Shown: piece by piece, positions 9,579-17,920 of the stretch
Numbering within the stretch: position 1 is the first letter of the stretch
Layout: every line of letters starts with the position of its first letter
Assembly (NCBI GenBank): GCA_034435035.1
Contig: DAOTXW010000089.1
Coordinates: forward strand, 1-64,000
DNA: 64,000 bases
Source: JAHEME01 sp034435035
Lineage (GTDB): Bacteria > Chloroflexota > Anaerolineae > Aggregatilineales > UBA3940
Direction of reading: 5' to 3'
Notes under the pieces: model-generated
Databases searched by the model: none
What the model was told of the DNA's origin: nothing
Seen by the model: only the letters and a program-made list of their open reading frames with translations
Program-made: the position numbers and the translations under genes

Positions 9579-9584
9579 ATTATA
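9579..9584 (-). promoter_or_regulatory. -10 box of the parA operon
   Basis: Minus-strand TATAAT located 33 bp before the parA start codon. The -35 region (about 9602-9607) is a poor match (GTTTGT), so only the -10 is well supported. Confidence 0.4.
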
Positions 9585-9694
9585 GCATAGGTTGTGAAGG
9601 CACAAACAGCAGGTTCTGTAACCGTTTGTTTTGCGTTTAATCTGCCGTACTGACCGCCTTGACGGCCCTGGAAGCACAGGCTATTATCGCACGC

Positions 9695-10174
9695 ATGCAT
9701 AAGAAGGACATCCTGGAAGAACTCATCTCGGCGCGGCAGGAGTTCATGGCAGCCGTGGACGGTCTTTCTCCGGATCAGATGCTGCATCCGGGCGCAATTG
9801 GCATCTGGTCTATCAAAGATACGATAGCCCATCTGGTAGCCTGGGAATCCGAACTCGTCACGGCGCTCAATCAGGCACAGAACCGCAAAATACCCGGCAT
9901 CGTGCGGATCGATGACATCGACGAATGGAATGAAGAACGGTACCACGAAAATGCGCGCCGACTTCTGGACGCGGTATTGGCCGACTTCGAGGGTGTCCAC
10001 CGGGTCCTGCTGGAGATGGTCGCAGATTATGACGAACGCGCTCTGCTGGATAATCGTCGCTACCCGTGGATGGAAGGCGAGCCTCTGTCGTATCTGATCG
10101 AGGAAAACGCCATCCTGCATGAGCGCGAGCATGCCGCCGATATTCGAACCTGGCGTGAGCAGGCAGGGGTGTAA
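9695..10174 (+). CDS. DinB-superfamily four-helix protein (ClbS/DfsB-like)
   Basis: 159 aa. The sequence MHKKDILEELISARQEFMAA, then VDGLSPDQM, WSIKDTIAHLVAWE (the first metal-type His of DinB-fold proteins) and LIEENAILHEREHAADI near the end, matches the DfsB/DUF1706 type of the DinB superfamily. Members include ClbS, a colibactin cyclopropane hydrolase, but most have unknown substrates. The ATG at 9695 gives the usual family N-terminus; a TTG in frame at 9659 is the only longer option and has no ribosome site. The gene is divergent from the parA operon and starts a run of plus-strand genes. Confidence 0.75.
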   Translation: MHKKDILEELISARQEFMAAVDGLSPDQMLHPGAIGIWSIKDTIAHLVAWESELVTALNQAQNRKIPGIVRIDDIDEWNEERYHENARRLLDAVLADFEGVHRVLLEMVADYDERALLDNRRYPWMEGEPLSYLIEENAILHEREHAADIRTWREQAGV

Positions 10175-10273
10175 CGAGGCTCTCCAAATGATTGGGGATT
10201 TCGTGCTCAGCCAGATCGTGCATTGAGAAGACTGATCCTTGAAAACCAGGCCTCAAGCGCCACAGGAGAGAGA

Positions 10274-10705
10274 ATGAGTCGTGTCGTGAAATTGGATGGG
10301 CCCGGTAAGGCCCGCAGCCAGCTTATGCGGACCTCTGCTGAGGTCATCCGACGTCTGAGTGAGAAAGCCGAGTTGGATGATGAGGCCCGCGATATGGCCG
10401 CGCTGCTGGTATTCTGCTTCCGTGAGATTGAATCGGGCATCGACAACTCGGTAATTGCATGGGAAAAGCGCGACTACTGGGTCAAGGCAGAGCGGTTCCG
10501 CGAGCGCTGGGCATGGGCAGGACCAGCCGCTCGCGACCTGGAGAGGCTGGTCAAAAGCGGAGCCTGGGAACAGCTGCCGGCTTTGCTGATCAAAGTCCTG
10601 CCCTATATGGACGAGATCAAGATCGCCAAATACACCCGCAAGCCCACTCTCTGGCTGGGCGCTTACCGGCGTCTGCTGCATGAAAACGGGCAGACGGGGT
10701 CCTGA
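10274..10705 (+). CDS. Conserved-looking hypothetical protein
   Basis: 143 aa, soluble and helical, no recognised domain. It starts MSRVVKLDGPGKARSQLMRT and contains a central segment ARDMAALLVFCFREIESGID and a basic C-terminus (YRRLLHENGQTGS). The ATG at 10274 follows AGGAGAGAGA, a clear ribosome site, so it is preferred over the ATG-less extension upstream. The next gene starts two bases after its stop, so it heads an operon with the lipoprotein hydrolase. Function unknown. Confidence 0.7.
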   Translation: MSRVVKLDGPGKARSQLMRTSAEVIRRLSEKAELDDEARDMAALLVFCFREIESGIDNSVIAWEKRDYWVKAERFRERWAWAGPAARDLERLVKSGAWEQLPALLIKVLPYMDEIKIAKYTRKPTLWLGAYRRLLHENGQTGS

Positions 10706-10707
10706 CG

Positions 10708-11553
10708 ATGTTTAAGGTGTTGAAAGGGTCCACGCGCCGGATGCTGCAGGTCCGGGCACTGGCTGGCACCGTCATGCTCATCAGCCTGGCCGGCTGCGCC
10801 AGCACCGCCGGCGGGCCGACCGGTACACAGAATGCTGTCGCTGTAACGGCCGAACCGACAGCGCCTGCAGCGATGCCGCCCGAGCCCTCTCCCGAAGTTC
10901 TCATTCCGGAGGAACCCTTTCCGGGCGATGGCCCGTGGACGGTTAGCTTTGTGACGGCAGATGGCATCAACCTGCAGGGCACACTGCACGGAAAAGGCGC
11001 CACCGGTGTTGTGCTGGCACCCATGTATCTTGAAGGGCAGGCCGGCTGGCTTAGCTTCGCGCAGATGGCTGCCCTGCAGAATCTGCGTGTTCTCACCTTT
11101 GATCTACGGGGATACGGCCAGTCCGAGGGCGTTCGCGACGCAGCTCAGGCCCCGGTTGATATTGCTGCTGCGCTATCCTTCATGGAACAGAATGGGACAT
11201 CGCCTCAGGTACTGATTGGGGCCGGGCTGGGGGGTACGGGCGCTATTCGGGTGGCAGCCCAGGATCCAGCGATAGCCGGGCTGGTCGTTATCTCAGCACC
11301 GCGCGCTTTTGGGGGCCTTGAGTTGACTGACTCCGAGCTGGCTTCCCTGGATATGCCCACCCTGTGGTTAGGCGCCCGCAACGATCTCACTCATAATGTT
11401 GAAGAGATGTATGCTCTGGCCAGAAGCAGTGACAAAGAACTGTGGCTCTACGAAGGCAGCAGCCTGCAGGGAACTTTCATCCTGCAAGGGATTGATGGTC
11501 CCGATCTTCAGTCACGTCTGCTGGCATTCATCGCCCGGGTAAGCAGCCCTTAA
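10708..11553 (+). CDS. Alpha/beta-hydrolase-fold lipoprotein lacking the nucleophile
   Basis: 281 aa. The lipoprotein signal ends LISLAGC with Cys30 as lipidation site; a short Ala/Pro linker precedes an alpha/beta-hydrolase core. Fold markers: VVLAPMYLEGQAGW (oxyanion-type loop), LRVLTFDLRGYGQSEG (strand and helix before the elbow), and an elbow that reads IGAGLGGTGA. In active members the elbow is GxSxG; here the nucleophile position (residue 173, codon GGG at 11224) is Gly. The rest of the elbow is intact, so this is a specific loss rather than overall decay. It is probably non-catalytic, for example a binding protein on the outer face of the membrane. It lies 2 bp after the preceding gene. 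Confidence 0.75.
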   Translation: MFKVLKGSTRRMLQVRALAGTVMLISLAGCASTAGGPTGTQNAVAVTAEPTAPAAMPPEPSPEVLIPEEPFPGDGPWTVSFVTADGINLQGTLHGKGATGVVLAPMYLEGQAGWLSFAQMAALQNLRVLTFDLRGYGQSEGVRDAAQAPVDIAAALSFMEQNGTSPQVLIGAGLGGTGAIRVAAQDPAIAGLVVISAPRAFGGLELTDSELASLDMPTLWLGARNDLTHNVEEMYALARSSDKELWLYEGSSLQGTFILQGIDGPDLQSRLLAFIARVSSP

Positions 11554-11608
11554 CTGGAACCCGGATGGCCTGTCCGCGCTGGCACGCAGCGGATCGGAGG
11601 TGCGCACC

Positions 11609-12205
11609 ATGCCGCTGAACGACTTCCTGGCTCTGCTGGCACAGGCGTTGCTGGTCGTTGCTCTGCCAATCGTGATCGCGGCGGCTGTACAGCACTTCCG
11701 GGTCATGACACAGCGGTTACGCGCCAGCGGCGACGCAGCACGCTGGGATACAATCGAGCGCGCGATCAAACTGGCCGTCACTGCCCTCGAATATTCCGGA
11801 ATCGGAGCCGAAGCTCGCGACCGGGCAGTCAGGTTCGCGCAGGATTTTCTTGACGAGCGGGGCGTGCGAATAGACGCCGACCGCCTGGCGGCGCTGATCG
11901 AAGCCGAGGCGCGCCAGCAGATCGCCAACCCAACAATGCCGTCCGATACACCTCTGGCCAGACAGGCACTGCTGCAGGCTGCTGTTGAGGCGGCAGTCCT
12001 GGCAGCTGAACAAAGCGGGCTGAAAGGCATCATCCAGAACACTGCCGTTGGCAAGAAAGCCTACGCGATGGACATGGCGCATCGCTATCTGGCGCAGCAT
12101 GGCATCAATGTAGATGAAGGTCTGATCAGTGGCCTCATAGAGGCACAGCTGTTCCGGATGTACCTCGCGGAACGTGAGCGCATGTCCGGGTCGGCCTCTT
12201 CCTGA
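11609..12205 (+). CDS. LLH-family holin-like membrane protein with two repeats
   Basis: 198 aa. One N-terminal membrane helix (FLALLAQALLVVALPIVIAAAV) is followed by two copies of a helical unit of about 65 residues. Copy 1 runs AIKLAVTALEYSG ... RFAQDFLDERGVRID ... LIEAEA; copy 2 runs AAVEAAVLAAEQSG ... YAMDMAHRYLAQHGINVD ... LIEAQL. This layout is that of the phage LL-H holin family. ATG 11609 has GGAGGT seven bases upstream and is chosen over GTG 11600. No endolysin, portal or other phage gene is near, so a holin job in lysis is doubtful; the protein may have been co-opted as a small membrane protein. Confidence 0.65.
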   Translation: MPLNDFLALLAQALLVVALPIVIAAAVQHFRVMTQRLRASGDAARWDTIERAIKLAVTALEYSGIGAEARDRAVRFAQDFLDERGVRIDADRLAALIEAEARQQIANPTMPSDTPLARQALLQAAVEAAVLAAEQSGLKGIIQNTAVGKKAYAMDMAHRYLAQHGINVDEGLISGLIEAQLFRMYLAERERMSGSASS

Positions 12206-12287
12206 TGCCGCAGACGTATGCGGACAGAAACAATTGTGGGTTACAATGACGGTAAATAATGCTGTGTTTATCAGGTGAGGCAAAGCT

Positions 12288-12761
12288 ATGTCCACAACCA
12301 GCTCGCCAGCACGCCCGCCCCTGGAATCTGTGCGCCGACACAGGCGCCAGTCCTTCTGGCAGATCACCTTTCCTGTTCTCGCGGTTACGCTGCTGCTGGT
12401 ATCCGGGTTGGTGGTGCTGTTTCTGACTCGAGGCGGCAGCGGCACCGCTATCGTGGCGGATTATGCCCTGATGCTGCTGGTGCTACCGCTGATGCTGGCA
12501 GGGGCTGTATTGGCTGCGGCGGTTATTGCTCTGACCTACGGGACTGTCTGGATCATCAACCGGGTGACACCCTTGACGAACCAGGCACAATATGCAATGC
12601 AGGATGCTTATCAGTTTGTCGAAAATATCACCGGGAAAATCGCGTCCATGATGATTGGCGCCGCGGCTGCTCTGAACGGCATGGTGGCTTTTGTCCAGCA
12701 GAAGTATCGCCCGCCGCAGAGCGGCGATACCACGGATACGGGCGAGCAGCCCGGAGTGTAA
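12288..12761 (+). CDS. Two-helix membrane protein of unknown function
   Basis: 157 aa. A basic N-terminus (SVRRHRRQSFW) precedes two strong membrane helices, ITFPVLAVTLLLVSGLVVLF and a second at DYALMLLVLPLMLAGAVLAA onward, then an amphipathic region (AQYAMQDAYQFVENITGKIA) and a polar tail. No family recognised. ATG 12288 follows GTGAGGCAAAGCT. It is the second of three adjacent small membrane-protein genes (holin-like, this one, and the 86-aa protein), each 40-80 bp apart, suggesting one transcript and perhaps one envelope complex. Confidence 0.7.
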   Translation: MSTTSSPARPPLESVRRHRRQSFWQITFPVLAVTLLLVSGLVVLFLTRGGSGTAIVADYALMLLVLPLMLAGAVLAAAVIALTYGTVWIINRVTPLTNQAQYAMQDAYQFVENITGKIASMMIGAAAALNGMVAFVQQKYRPPQSGDTTDTGEQPGV

Positions 12762-12798
12762 TCGCAAGCGGGCCTGAGCCCCGGATGGGGAGGATGAA

Positions 12799-13059
12799 GT
12801 GAACGCATCGATCGAACCGCCCGGTCAACCGACCCATATGACTACCCATGCCGACTGGCGCCGCCGCGTTGTACTGATAGGCGGGATTACCGGAGCAGTG
12901 GTTGGCATACTCTCAGCGATCTTCTATATCCGCGCCGCTGAGGAGGCAAGCAGCGCCGGTCAGGCCCCTGAAGCTCCGGCCGCTCGCGATGCAGTGCATC
13001 TGGGCATGTCACTGTTGAGCATCATGCGCACGATTGCTGAGTGGGGCACCCGCCGGTAG
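12799..13059 (+). CDS. Small single-pass membrane protein
   Basis: 86 aa starting at GTG 12799, which has GGGGAGG at five bases' distance; an internal ATG at 12838 has none. One membrane helix (VVLIGGITGAVVGILSAIFYI) is followed by an Ala/Pro linker and an amphipathic C-terminus (VHLGMSLLSIMRTIAEWGTRR). No family recognised. Its position directly after two other small membrane-protein genes and the same spacing suggest co-transcription with them. Confidence 0.6.
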   Translation: MNASIEPPGQPTHMTTHADWRRRVVLIGGITGAVVGILSAIFYIRAAEEASSAGQAPEAPAARDAVHLGMSLLSIMRTIAEWGTRR

Positions 13060-13106
13060 AAAGCCGGCGCACGCAGGCTGTCTGAAAACGGCCCTCCTTC
13101 GCCCTC

Positions 13107-14252
13107 ATGCCATCTGTCAGCCAGAGTTTTGTCCGATGGCGCTGCGCTCCAGCCTGGGCGGTGCGATGTCTTCTGCTGCTTGCGCTGCTGCAGGCCACAA
13201 CACCTCGCTTCGGTTATGTTGTACTGGGCACGCCCGAGTCGGTTCAGACCGCCCATCCACTCACGTGTGTACATACCCGCCTGACGGATGAAGTCGAAGA
13301 ATGGAAGATCCAGCGGTCGCTGCAGATGGTACGTGAAATGGGGGCGACGGCGATCGTCGAGTTCTTCCCCTGGCCTTACATTGAGCCTCAGCAGGGTGTC
13401 TACTCATGGGAGCACAGCGACCTCATCGTCCGGCATGCCCGCGATCAGGGGCTGACCGTGATCGCCCGCCTGGGTATGGTGCCTGAATGGGCTCAACCGG
13501 TTGGTATCGACGCGGCAATCGATACCAGCTTCACCCATCTGGAGCCTTCGCGCTTCTATGATTTCGGACGTTTTGTCCACGCCTTTGCCGAGCACTATCG
13601 CGGTGAAATTGGGCACATCATCATCTGGAATGAGCCTAACCTGGCATATGAGTGGGGATATCAGCCTGCTCTGCCACAGCATTATGTCAGTCTGCTGCAG
13701 TTCGCCTACCCGGCCGCGCATGCCGCCAACCCGGATATTATGGTACTGGCCGGAGCGCTGGCCCCGACTCTCGAGCCAGTGGGCAGCCAGTACGGCATGA
13801 ATGAGCTGGAATTTCTGACCCGGCTTTATGAGTGGGGAGCAGGCGATTATTTCGATGCCCTGGCAGTGCATACCTACGGATTCAGGTTCCCCCCTGACAC
13901 TCCCCCGGACCCAGGAGTCCTTAACTTCCGCCGGGCCGAGCTGCTGCGAGCGATCATGGAGGATCACGGCGACGCCGATAAGCCCGTCTTCATCACGGAG
14001 TCGGGGTGGAACGATCACCCTCGCTGGACAAAAGCTGTTCGACCCGGACAGCGCATCACCTACACCCTTGAGGCCCTCCAATATGTGGAGAAGAACTGGC
14101 CATGGCTTGAAGTGCTGTGCATCTGGGCATTCCGCTACCCGGCACCGGTTCACAGCTTCCCGGATTACTTTACCCTGGTATCCCCGGATTTCACTCCCAA
14201 ACCCATCTACTATGAGATTCAGCGCTGGGCTCGGGGATCGGCCGCGCCCTGA
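13107..14252 (+). CDS. Secreted clan-A glycoside-hydrolase-like TIM-barrel protein
   Basis: 381 aa. A hydrophobic leader (WAVRCLLLLALLQATTPRFG) suggests export. The barrel has both catalytic Glu of clan GH-A (families 5, 39 and relatives): HIIIWNEPNLAYEW on strand 4 (acid/base) and KPVFITESGWNDH on strand 7 (nucleophile). Other typical features are MGATAIVEFFPWPYIEPQQG early in the barrel and DALAVHTYGF on strand 6. Substrate cannot be inferred. No strong ribosome site precedes the ATG, so the start is less certain than the reading frame. Another barrel protein of this type, with a changed acid/base motif, is at 26140. Confidence 0.82.
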   Translation: MPSVSQSFVRWRCAPAWAVRCLLLLALLQATTPRFGYVVLGTPESVQTAHPLTCVHTRLTDEVEEWKIQRSLQMVREMGATAIVEFFPWPYIEPQQGVYSWEHSDLIVRHARDQGLTVIARLGMVPEWAQPVGIDAAIDTSFTHLEPSRFYDFGRFVHAFAEHYRGEIGHIIIWNEPNLAYEWGYQPALPQHYVSLLQFAYPAAHAANPDIMVLAGALAPTLEPVGSQYGMNELEFLTRLYEWGAGDYFDALAVHTYGFRFPPDTPPDPGVLNFRRAELLRAIMEDHGDADKPVFITESGWNDHPRWTKAVRPGQRITYTLEALQYVEKNWPWLEVLCIWAFRYPAPVHSFPDYFTLVSPDFTPKPIYYEIQRWARGSAAP

Positions 14253-14318
14253 GGCCGCAGGTAACCCGTCAGCCTGCCTGGCAGCCCGGCCCGATGCGAT
14301 ACACAGAGCCTTTCGACT

Positions 14319-15158
14319 ATGGCTATAAAGCGCCGATCAGCGTTTTTACGCCTGCAGGTCCGTAGACCGGGATGGCGATACTGGGCAGCTATGGCAGTGG
14401 GGGCTGCGGCTATCCTCAGCATCTGGCTGACCCTGAGAGGTCCGAATGAAGAAGATGAAGCCTGGGGGCATATACAGCAGACGGGTCGGCTTCTGGTGGG
14501 TATGGACGCCAGCTACCCACCATTTGAATATGTGGGAGAGCACGGTCAGATCATCGGGTTTGATGTCGACCTGGCGGCTGAGATAGCACGCCGGCTGGGT
14601 GTTCAGGTTGAGTTTATCAACATGGCATATGACGGGCTGTATGATGCACTCCTGATAGGGCAGGTCGATGTCCTGGTATCGGCGCTGGTCGCCGCTCCTG
14701 AGTTTGAGGGCAAAGCGCATTTCAGTACGCCCTATTTCAATATTGGTGAGCATCTCGTCACCAGGCAGGGCGCCCCATTCCAGGGAATGGAAGAGCTGGA
14801 CGGCCTTCGGCTGGCGGTTGAGATCGGCTCAGGGGGGGATGTCGCGGCACGTGCCTGGGAACGTCGGCTTCCCAACCTCACCGTGATTCGCCACCCTGAT
14901 TCGGCAGCCGCGCTGGAGGCAGTTCGCCAGGGCGCGGCTGATGCCGCCCTGGTTGATGGAGTTGCTGCAAGACTGGCTGTGGGCCAGCATCCAGAGCTAT
15001 CCATTGCCGCTGTGGTCAGCGACACACTGCTCGCTGTCGCCACCCCTCCTCAGAGCACAGTCCTGCTAAGCCGCGTCAATGAAGCCATTGATGATATGCT
15101 GGCCGATGGGACGGTCGATGCCCTGCTTGAACGATGGTTTGGCCCGCAGAAGCATTAG
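14319..15158 (+). CDS. Membrane-anchored amino-acid-type solute-binding protein (family 3)
   Basis: 279 aa. One N-terminal membrane helix (YWAAMAVGAAAILSIWLTL) lacks a lipobox, so the protein is likely tethered by an uncleaved signal. The family 3 binding core begins GRLLVGMDASYPPFEYVGE and continues GFDVDLAAEIARRLGV, the normal ligand-pocket segments for polar amino acids; it ends with ADGTVDALLERWFG. No ABC permease or ATPase gene is adjacent, so the transporter must be elsewhere, or this domain works as a sensor or extracellular binder. It starts 66 bp after the glycosidase-like gene. Confidence 0.85.
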   Translation: MAIKRRSAFLRLQVRRPGWRYWAAMAVGAAAILSIWLTLRGPNEEDEAWGHIQQTGRLLVGMDASYPPFEYVGEHGQIIGFDVDLAAEIARRLGVQVEFINMAYDGLYDALLIGQVDVLVSALVAAPEFEGKAHFSTPYFNIGEHLVTRQGAPFQGMEELDGLRLAVEIGSGGDVAARAWERRLPNLTVIRHPDSAAALEAVRQGAADAALVDGVAARLAVGQHPELSIAAVVSDTLLAVATPPQSTVLLSRVNEAIDDMLADGTVDALLERWFGPQKH

Positions 15159-15182
15159 CAGAGAAGAAAACAGGCTGGTGGA

Positions 15183-16229
15183 TCAATCAAATACGAACTC
15201 TACCCAGGTAGTGCGGCCTGCTTCGATGTAGATCTCTGCCGAGTAAGTGCGCCTGTCTGAACGGGTCGTAATGGTATACCATCCCTCAGGAAGGTCTCCC
15301 ATCGTGAAGTTTTCACCCCACAGTGGGTCGGAGATGTTTTCGGCCCCGGCATAGGTCCAGGTGTAGCGAACCATGTCAGCCCCACGAATTGTCAGCGCAA
15401 CCTCACGCAGGAGCGCCCCGCCGGCCTCCACCACGCGTCCTGCCAGTGTCCCATAGCCGTAGTAAGGCTTTATCCACAGGTCGGGATTCCGCGTGCTGGT
15501 GAAATAGCCATAAGGATCGCCGACTCTGACCTCAAAGTGAAGATGGGGCCCCCCGTTCGCCACCCCTGTTCCACCGACCGCGCCAATCACTTCGCGAACC
15601 GAAACAGATTGGCCGGTCGTCACCAGCACCTCAGATAGATGTCCATATAGCGCAAACACCGGCTGCCCACTATGCTGGTGATCTGTCAATCGCAGAACAA
15701 TCAGGTTGCCGTAGAAGTTGGGCTCCGGCCCGAACAATACTTCCAGATCGGTACCCGCGTACTCAACGACCGAATTCGCCACTGCCACAACCGGTGTGGA
15801 GAGCGGGTTAAAAAACTCCACACCCGTGTGCGGCCGATACTTTCCACCGGCCGTAGCGCCGTAAGCATATGTCCGGTCAACATAGTCTGTCCAGCCAGTC
15901 GGAATGGGGCGCTCCATGACATAGTGATCGGGAGGGAGATTGCCGTCTGGCGAGGGAGGGGGAGCCGTTGACGTAGGCGACGGGGTTGCCGCCGATGGCG
16001 TTCCCACCCCCATCGCTGTGGGCGGCGGAGTCGTCTCTGTCTGCATTGGATCCTGGACAGTGGCTGTCGGAGTCTGCGTGATCACCGGGGCAGTGGTTGT
16101 CTGCCCCGCTTCCACCAGCAGCGCAAATGCGGGAGTTTTAGTAGGGGTGGGAGTGAAGACAGGCTGCGGCATACAGCCCGCCACCAGCACTCCCGCCAGC
16201 AGGAGCCCCATGGCAGATCGGCGGTTCAT
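15183..16229 (-). CDS. M23-family (LytM) peptidase-like lipoprotein
   Basis: 348 aa. Lipoprotein signal ending LLLAGVLVAGC (Cys19), then a Thr/Pro-rich stalk to about residue 100. The LytM domain has the HxH motif in GGPHLHFEVRVGDPYG and the first metal His in KYRPHTGVEFFNP. In classic M23 enzymes the first motif is HxxxD; here it is HxxxE (HTGVE), which may still bind zinc or may mark a non-catalytic activator such as those of the EnvC type. The C-terminal 90 residues (AGRVVEAGGALLREVALTI onward) look like a carboxypeptidase-regulatory beta-sandwich. Probable role: cell-wall cleavage or its control at the cell surface. Confidence 0.85.
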   Translation of the reverse strand: MNRRSAMGLLLAGVLVAGCMPQPVFTPTPTKTPAFALLVEAGQTTTAPVITQTPTATVQDPMQTETTPPPTAMGVGTPSAATPSPTSTAPPPSPDGNLPPDHYVMERPIPTGWTDYVDRTYAYGATAGGKYRPHTGVEFFNPLSTPVVAVANSVVEYAGTDLEVLFGPEPNFYGNLIVLRLTDHQHSGQPVFALYGHLSEVLVTTGQSVSVREVIGAVGGTGVANGGPHLHFEVRVGDPYGYFTSTRNPDLWIKPYYGYGTLAGRVVEAGGALLREVALTIRGADMVRYTWTYAGAENISDPLWGENFTMGDLPEGWYTITTRSDRRTYSAEIYIEAGRTTWVEFVFD

Positions 16230-16234
16230 GATTA

Positions 16235-17752
16235 TTAGCAGCTCAATCCAGTTCGCCTGGCAACTACAGCCTGAATCTCGGATGCCAGAGCACGCCCTCG
16301 CTCCCGTACGGCATCCAGATCGGTTTTCAGGCGGGCAGCCACTTCAGTGTCGTCGAGACTCTGCGCATTCACCAGCACATTAAGGGCAGCCGCCTCGACA
16401 GCGGCCGCGGCCATATGCGCCCCCACGGCAGCGTCGCTCGCGGCATTGATGTTTCCGCTCTCAGCCAGTATCGCCAACTGCTCCAGAATCTGTACAGCCA
16501 GACGCGCCGTACGCAGAGGCACATCCGCCGCATGGTGGATAGCCGCCTGGATCGCAGCAGCTCGGACAGGATCCTCTTTGCTGAGCCGATTGGCAGCCAG
16601 AACCTGCTCGAAAGCGTCGCTGTCTTCAATGACCAGTGCTGACAGCTGTGCACGCAGTTCCTCAGCCGATTGGATGACTCCCTGCATGAGCGGTTCCACG
16701 GCGGCATATTTCTTCTTGCCGATCGTAGCGCGAGCAACCATCGCCGCCAACGCCGCGCCCAGCGCGCCGGCAAGCGCGGCTACCGAGCCACCGCCCGGTG
16801 TTGGATCGCCACTGGCAACGGCGTCAAGAAAGCGATCTGGCAGCAGGGTTTCACCCGCCTCCACAGCCTGCAGGCGCTGTTCAAGCACCTGCTCGGGTGC
16901 AAACAGATCGAGCTGCAGATACCAGCGTGCTGCATCGATCAGAGCCTGGTTGGGGATCAGCCCGATCAGTTCGGAATGGCTGATCTGGTAGCCCATGCGA
17001 GCAGCCTCTACCCGAATCATCTCCTGCACCCGATGAATAGGCGTCCGGGTGTGATCTGTGAGATTCATCGACACCTGCGCGCGGCCGTTTACCTCCAGGC
17101 CCAGAGCTTTCACATAGCGCAGGCCACCGCTGGAATGCCGGATTGCCCGCGCAATGCGGTTCGCCGCCTCGATATTGTCGGTATTCAGGTATACATTGTA
17201 AGCAATGAGCGGGGCACGGGCACCAATCACCGTTGCCCCGGCTCGCCCCAGCTCAGCCGGCCCAAAATCAGGCGCCCGCTCCGGATCGCGTTGGATTGCC
17301 TCACGCAGCCCCTCGTATTCTCCCCTGCGCAGATTGGCCAGATCCTCTCGTTCGGGCCTGGTAGCTGCTTGCTCGTAGAGATAGACCGGGATGCCGAGTT
17401 CCTCGCCCACGCGGCGCCCCAGCCGTCTGGCTATTTGAACACAGTCCTGCATACTGACGCCGCGGATCGGGATGAACGGTACCACATCGGTTGCGCCAAT
17501 GCGGGGGTGCTCTCCCTGCTGCCGGGTCATATCGATCAATGAAGCGGCAGTCCGGATCGCGGCAAAGGCGGCCTGCTCTACAGCTTCCGGGGTGCCCACA
17601 AACGTGAGCACGGACCGGTTATGGTCAGCATCAGAACTGTAGTCAAGTACGATGGCACCGGCCACGCCACGAACCGCATCCACAATGGCTTCAACAACTT
17701 CCGGGCGACGGCCTTCGCTGAAATTAGGCACACACTCAACAAGCGGCTTCAC
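16235..17752 (-). CDS. ftcD: Glutamate formimidoyltransferase - formimidoyl-THF cyclodeaminase fusion
   Basis: 505-aa bifunctional enzyme of histidine degradation. Residues 1-300 are the transferase (PLVECVPNFSEGRRPEVVE, and GEHPRIGATDVVPFIP with the catalytic His); residues about 305-505 are the cyclodeaminase (DRFLDAVASGDPTPGGGSVAA). It moves the formimino group from formiminoglutamate to THF and then releases ammonia to give 5,10-methenyl-THF. Many bacteria encode these as separate proteins; here they are fused as in vertebrate FTCD. Start is GTG 17750-17752 with AGGAG nine bases upstream. The other hut genes are not in the window. It starts five bases upstream-to-downstream from the M23 gene, so both may share a transcript. 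Confidence 0.92.
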   Translation of the reverse strand: MKPLVECVPNFSEGRRPEVVEAIVDAVRGVAGAIVLDYSSDADHNRSVLTFVGTPEAVEQAAFAAIRTAASLIDMTRQQGEHPRIGATDVVPFIPIRGVSMQDCVQIARRLGRRVGEELGIPVYLYEQAATRPEREDLANLRRGEYEGLREAIQRDPERAPDFGPAELGRAGATVIGARAPLIAYNVYLNTDNIEAANRIARAIRHSSGGLRYVKALGLEVNGRAQVSMNLTDHTRTPIHRVQEMIRVEAARMGYQISHSELIGLIPNQALIDAARWYLQLDLFAPEQVLEQRLQAVEAGETLLPDRFLDAVASGDPTPGGGSVAALAGALGAALAAMVARATIGKKKYAAVEPLMQGVIQSAEELRAQLSALVIEDSDAFEQVLAANRLSKEDPVRAAAIQAAIHHAADVPLRTARLAVQILEQLAILAESGNINAASDAAVGAHMAAAAVEAAALNVLVNAQSLDDTEVAARLKTDLDAVRERGRALASEIQAVVARRTGLSC

Positions 17753-17803
17753 TGCTGCCTGCTCCTGATCAGAGACGCCCTATCCACGGGCGCGGGTTTG
17801 CGG

Positions 17804-17809
17804 ATTATA
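17804..17809 (-). promoter_or_regulatory. -10 box for ftcD
   Basis: Minus-strand TATAAT 51 bp before the ftcD start, with TTTGCC 17 bp further upstream as a weak -35. It lies in the 168-bp divergent spacer between ftcD and glpK. Confidence 0.4.
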
Positions 17810-17920
17810 GCCTGCGATCAATGCCCGGCAAATGAATCGTCCAGCCTGCGTCTCTGTTTGTACTTTGCAGCCGCACAGGTCGATAATCGCGGTATCTTGC
17901 CCTTCCGGAGCCTAACAACC

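Noticed and set aside
10274..13059. A prophage around the holin-like gene
   Set aside because: No integrase, terminase, capsid, tail or lysin genes and no att-like repeats; codon use appears the same as the flanks.
17621..17920. Extension of the glycerol kinase frame upstream
   Set aside because: The first 44 codons overlap ftcD and the rest is the divergent promoter region; GlpK begins at MSYRYVAAIDQG.
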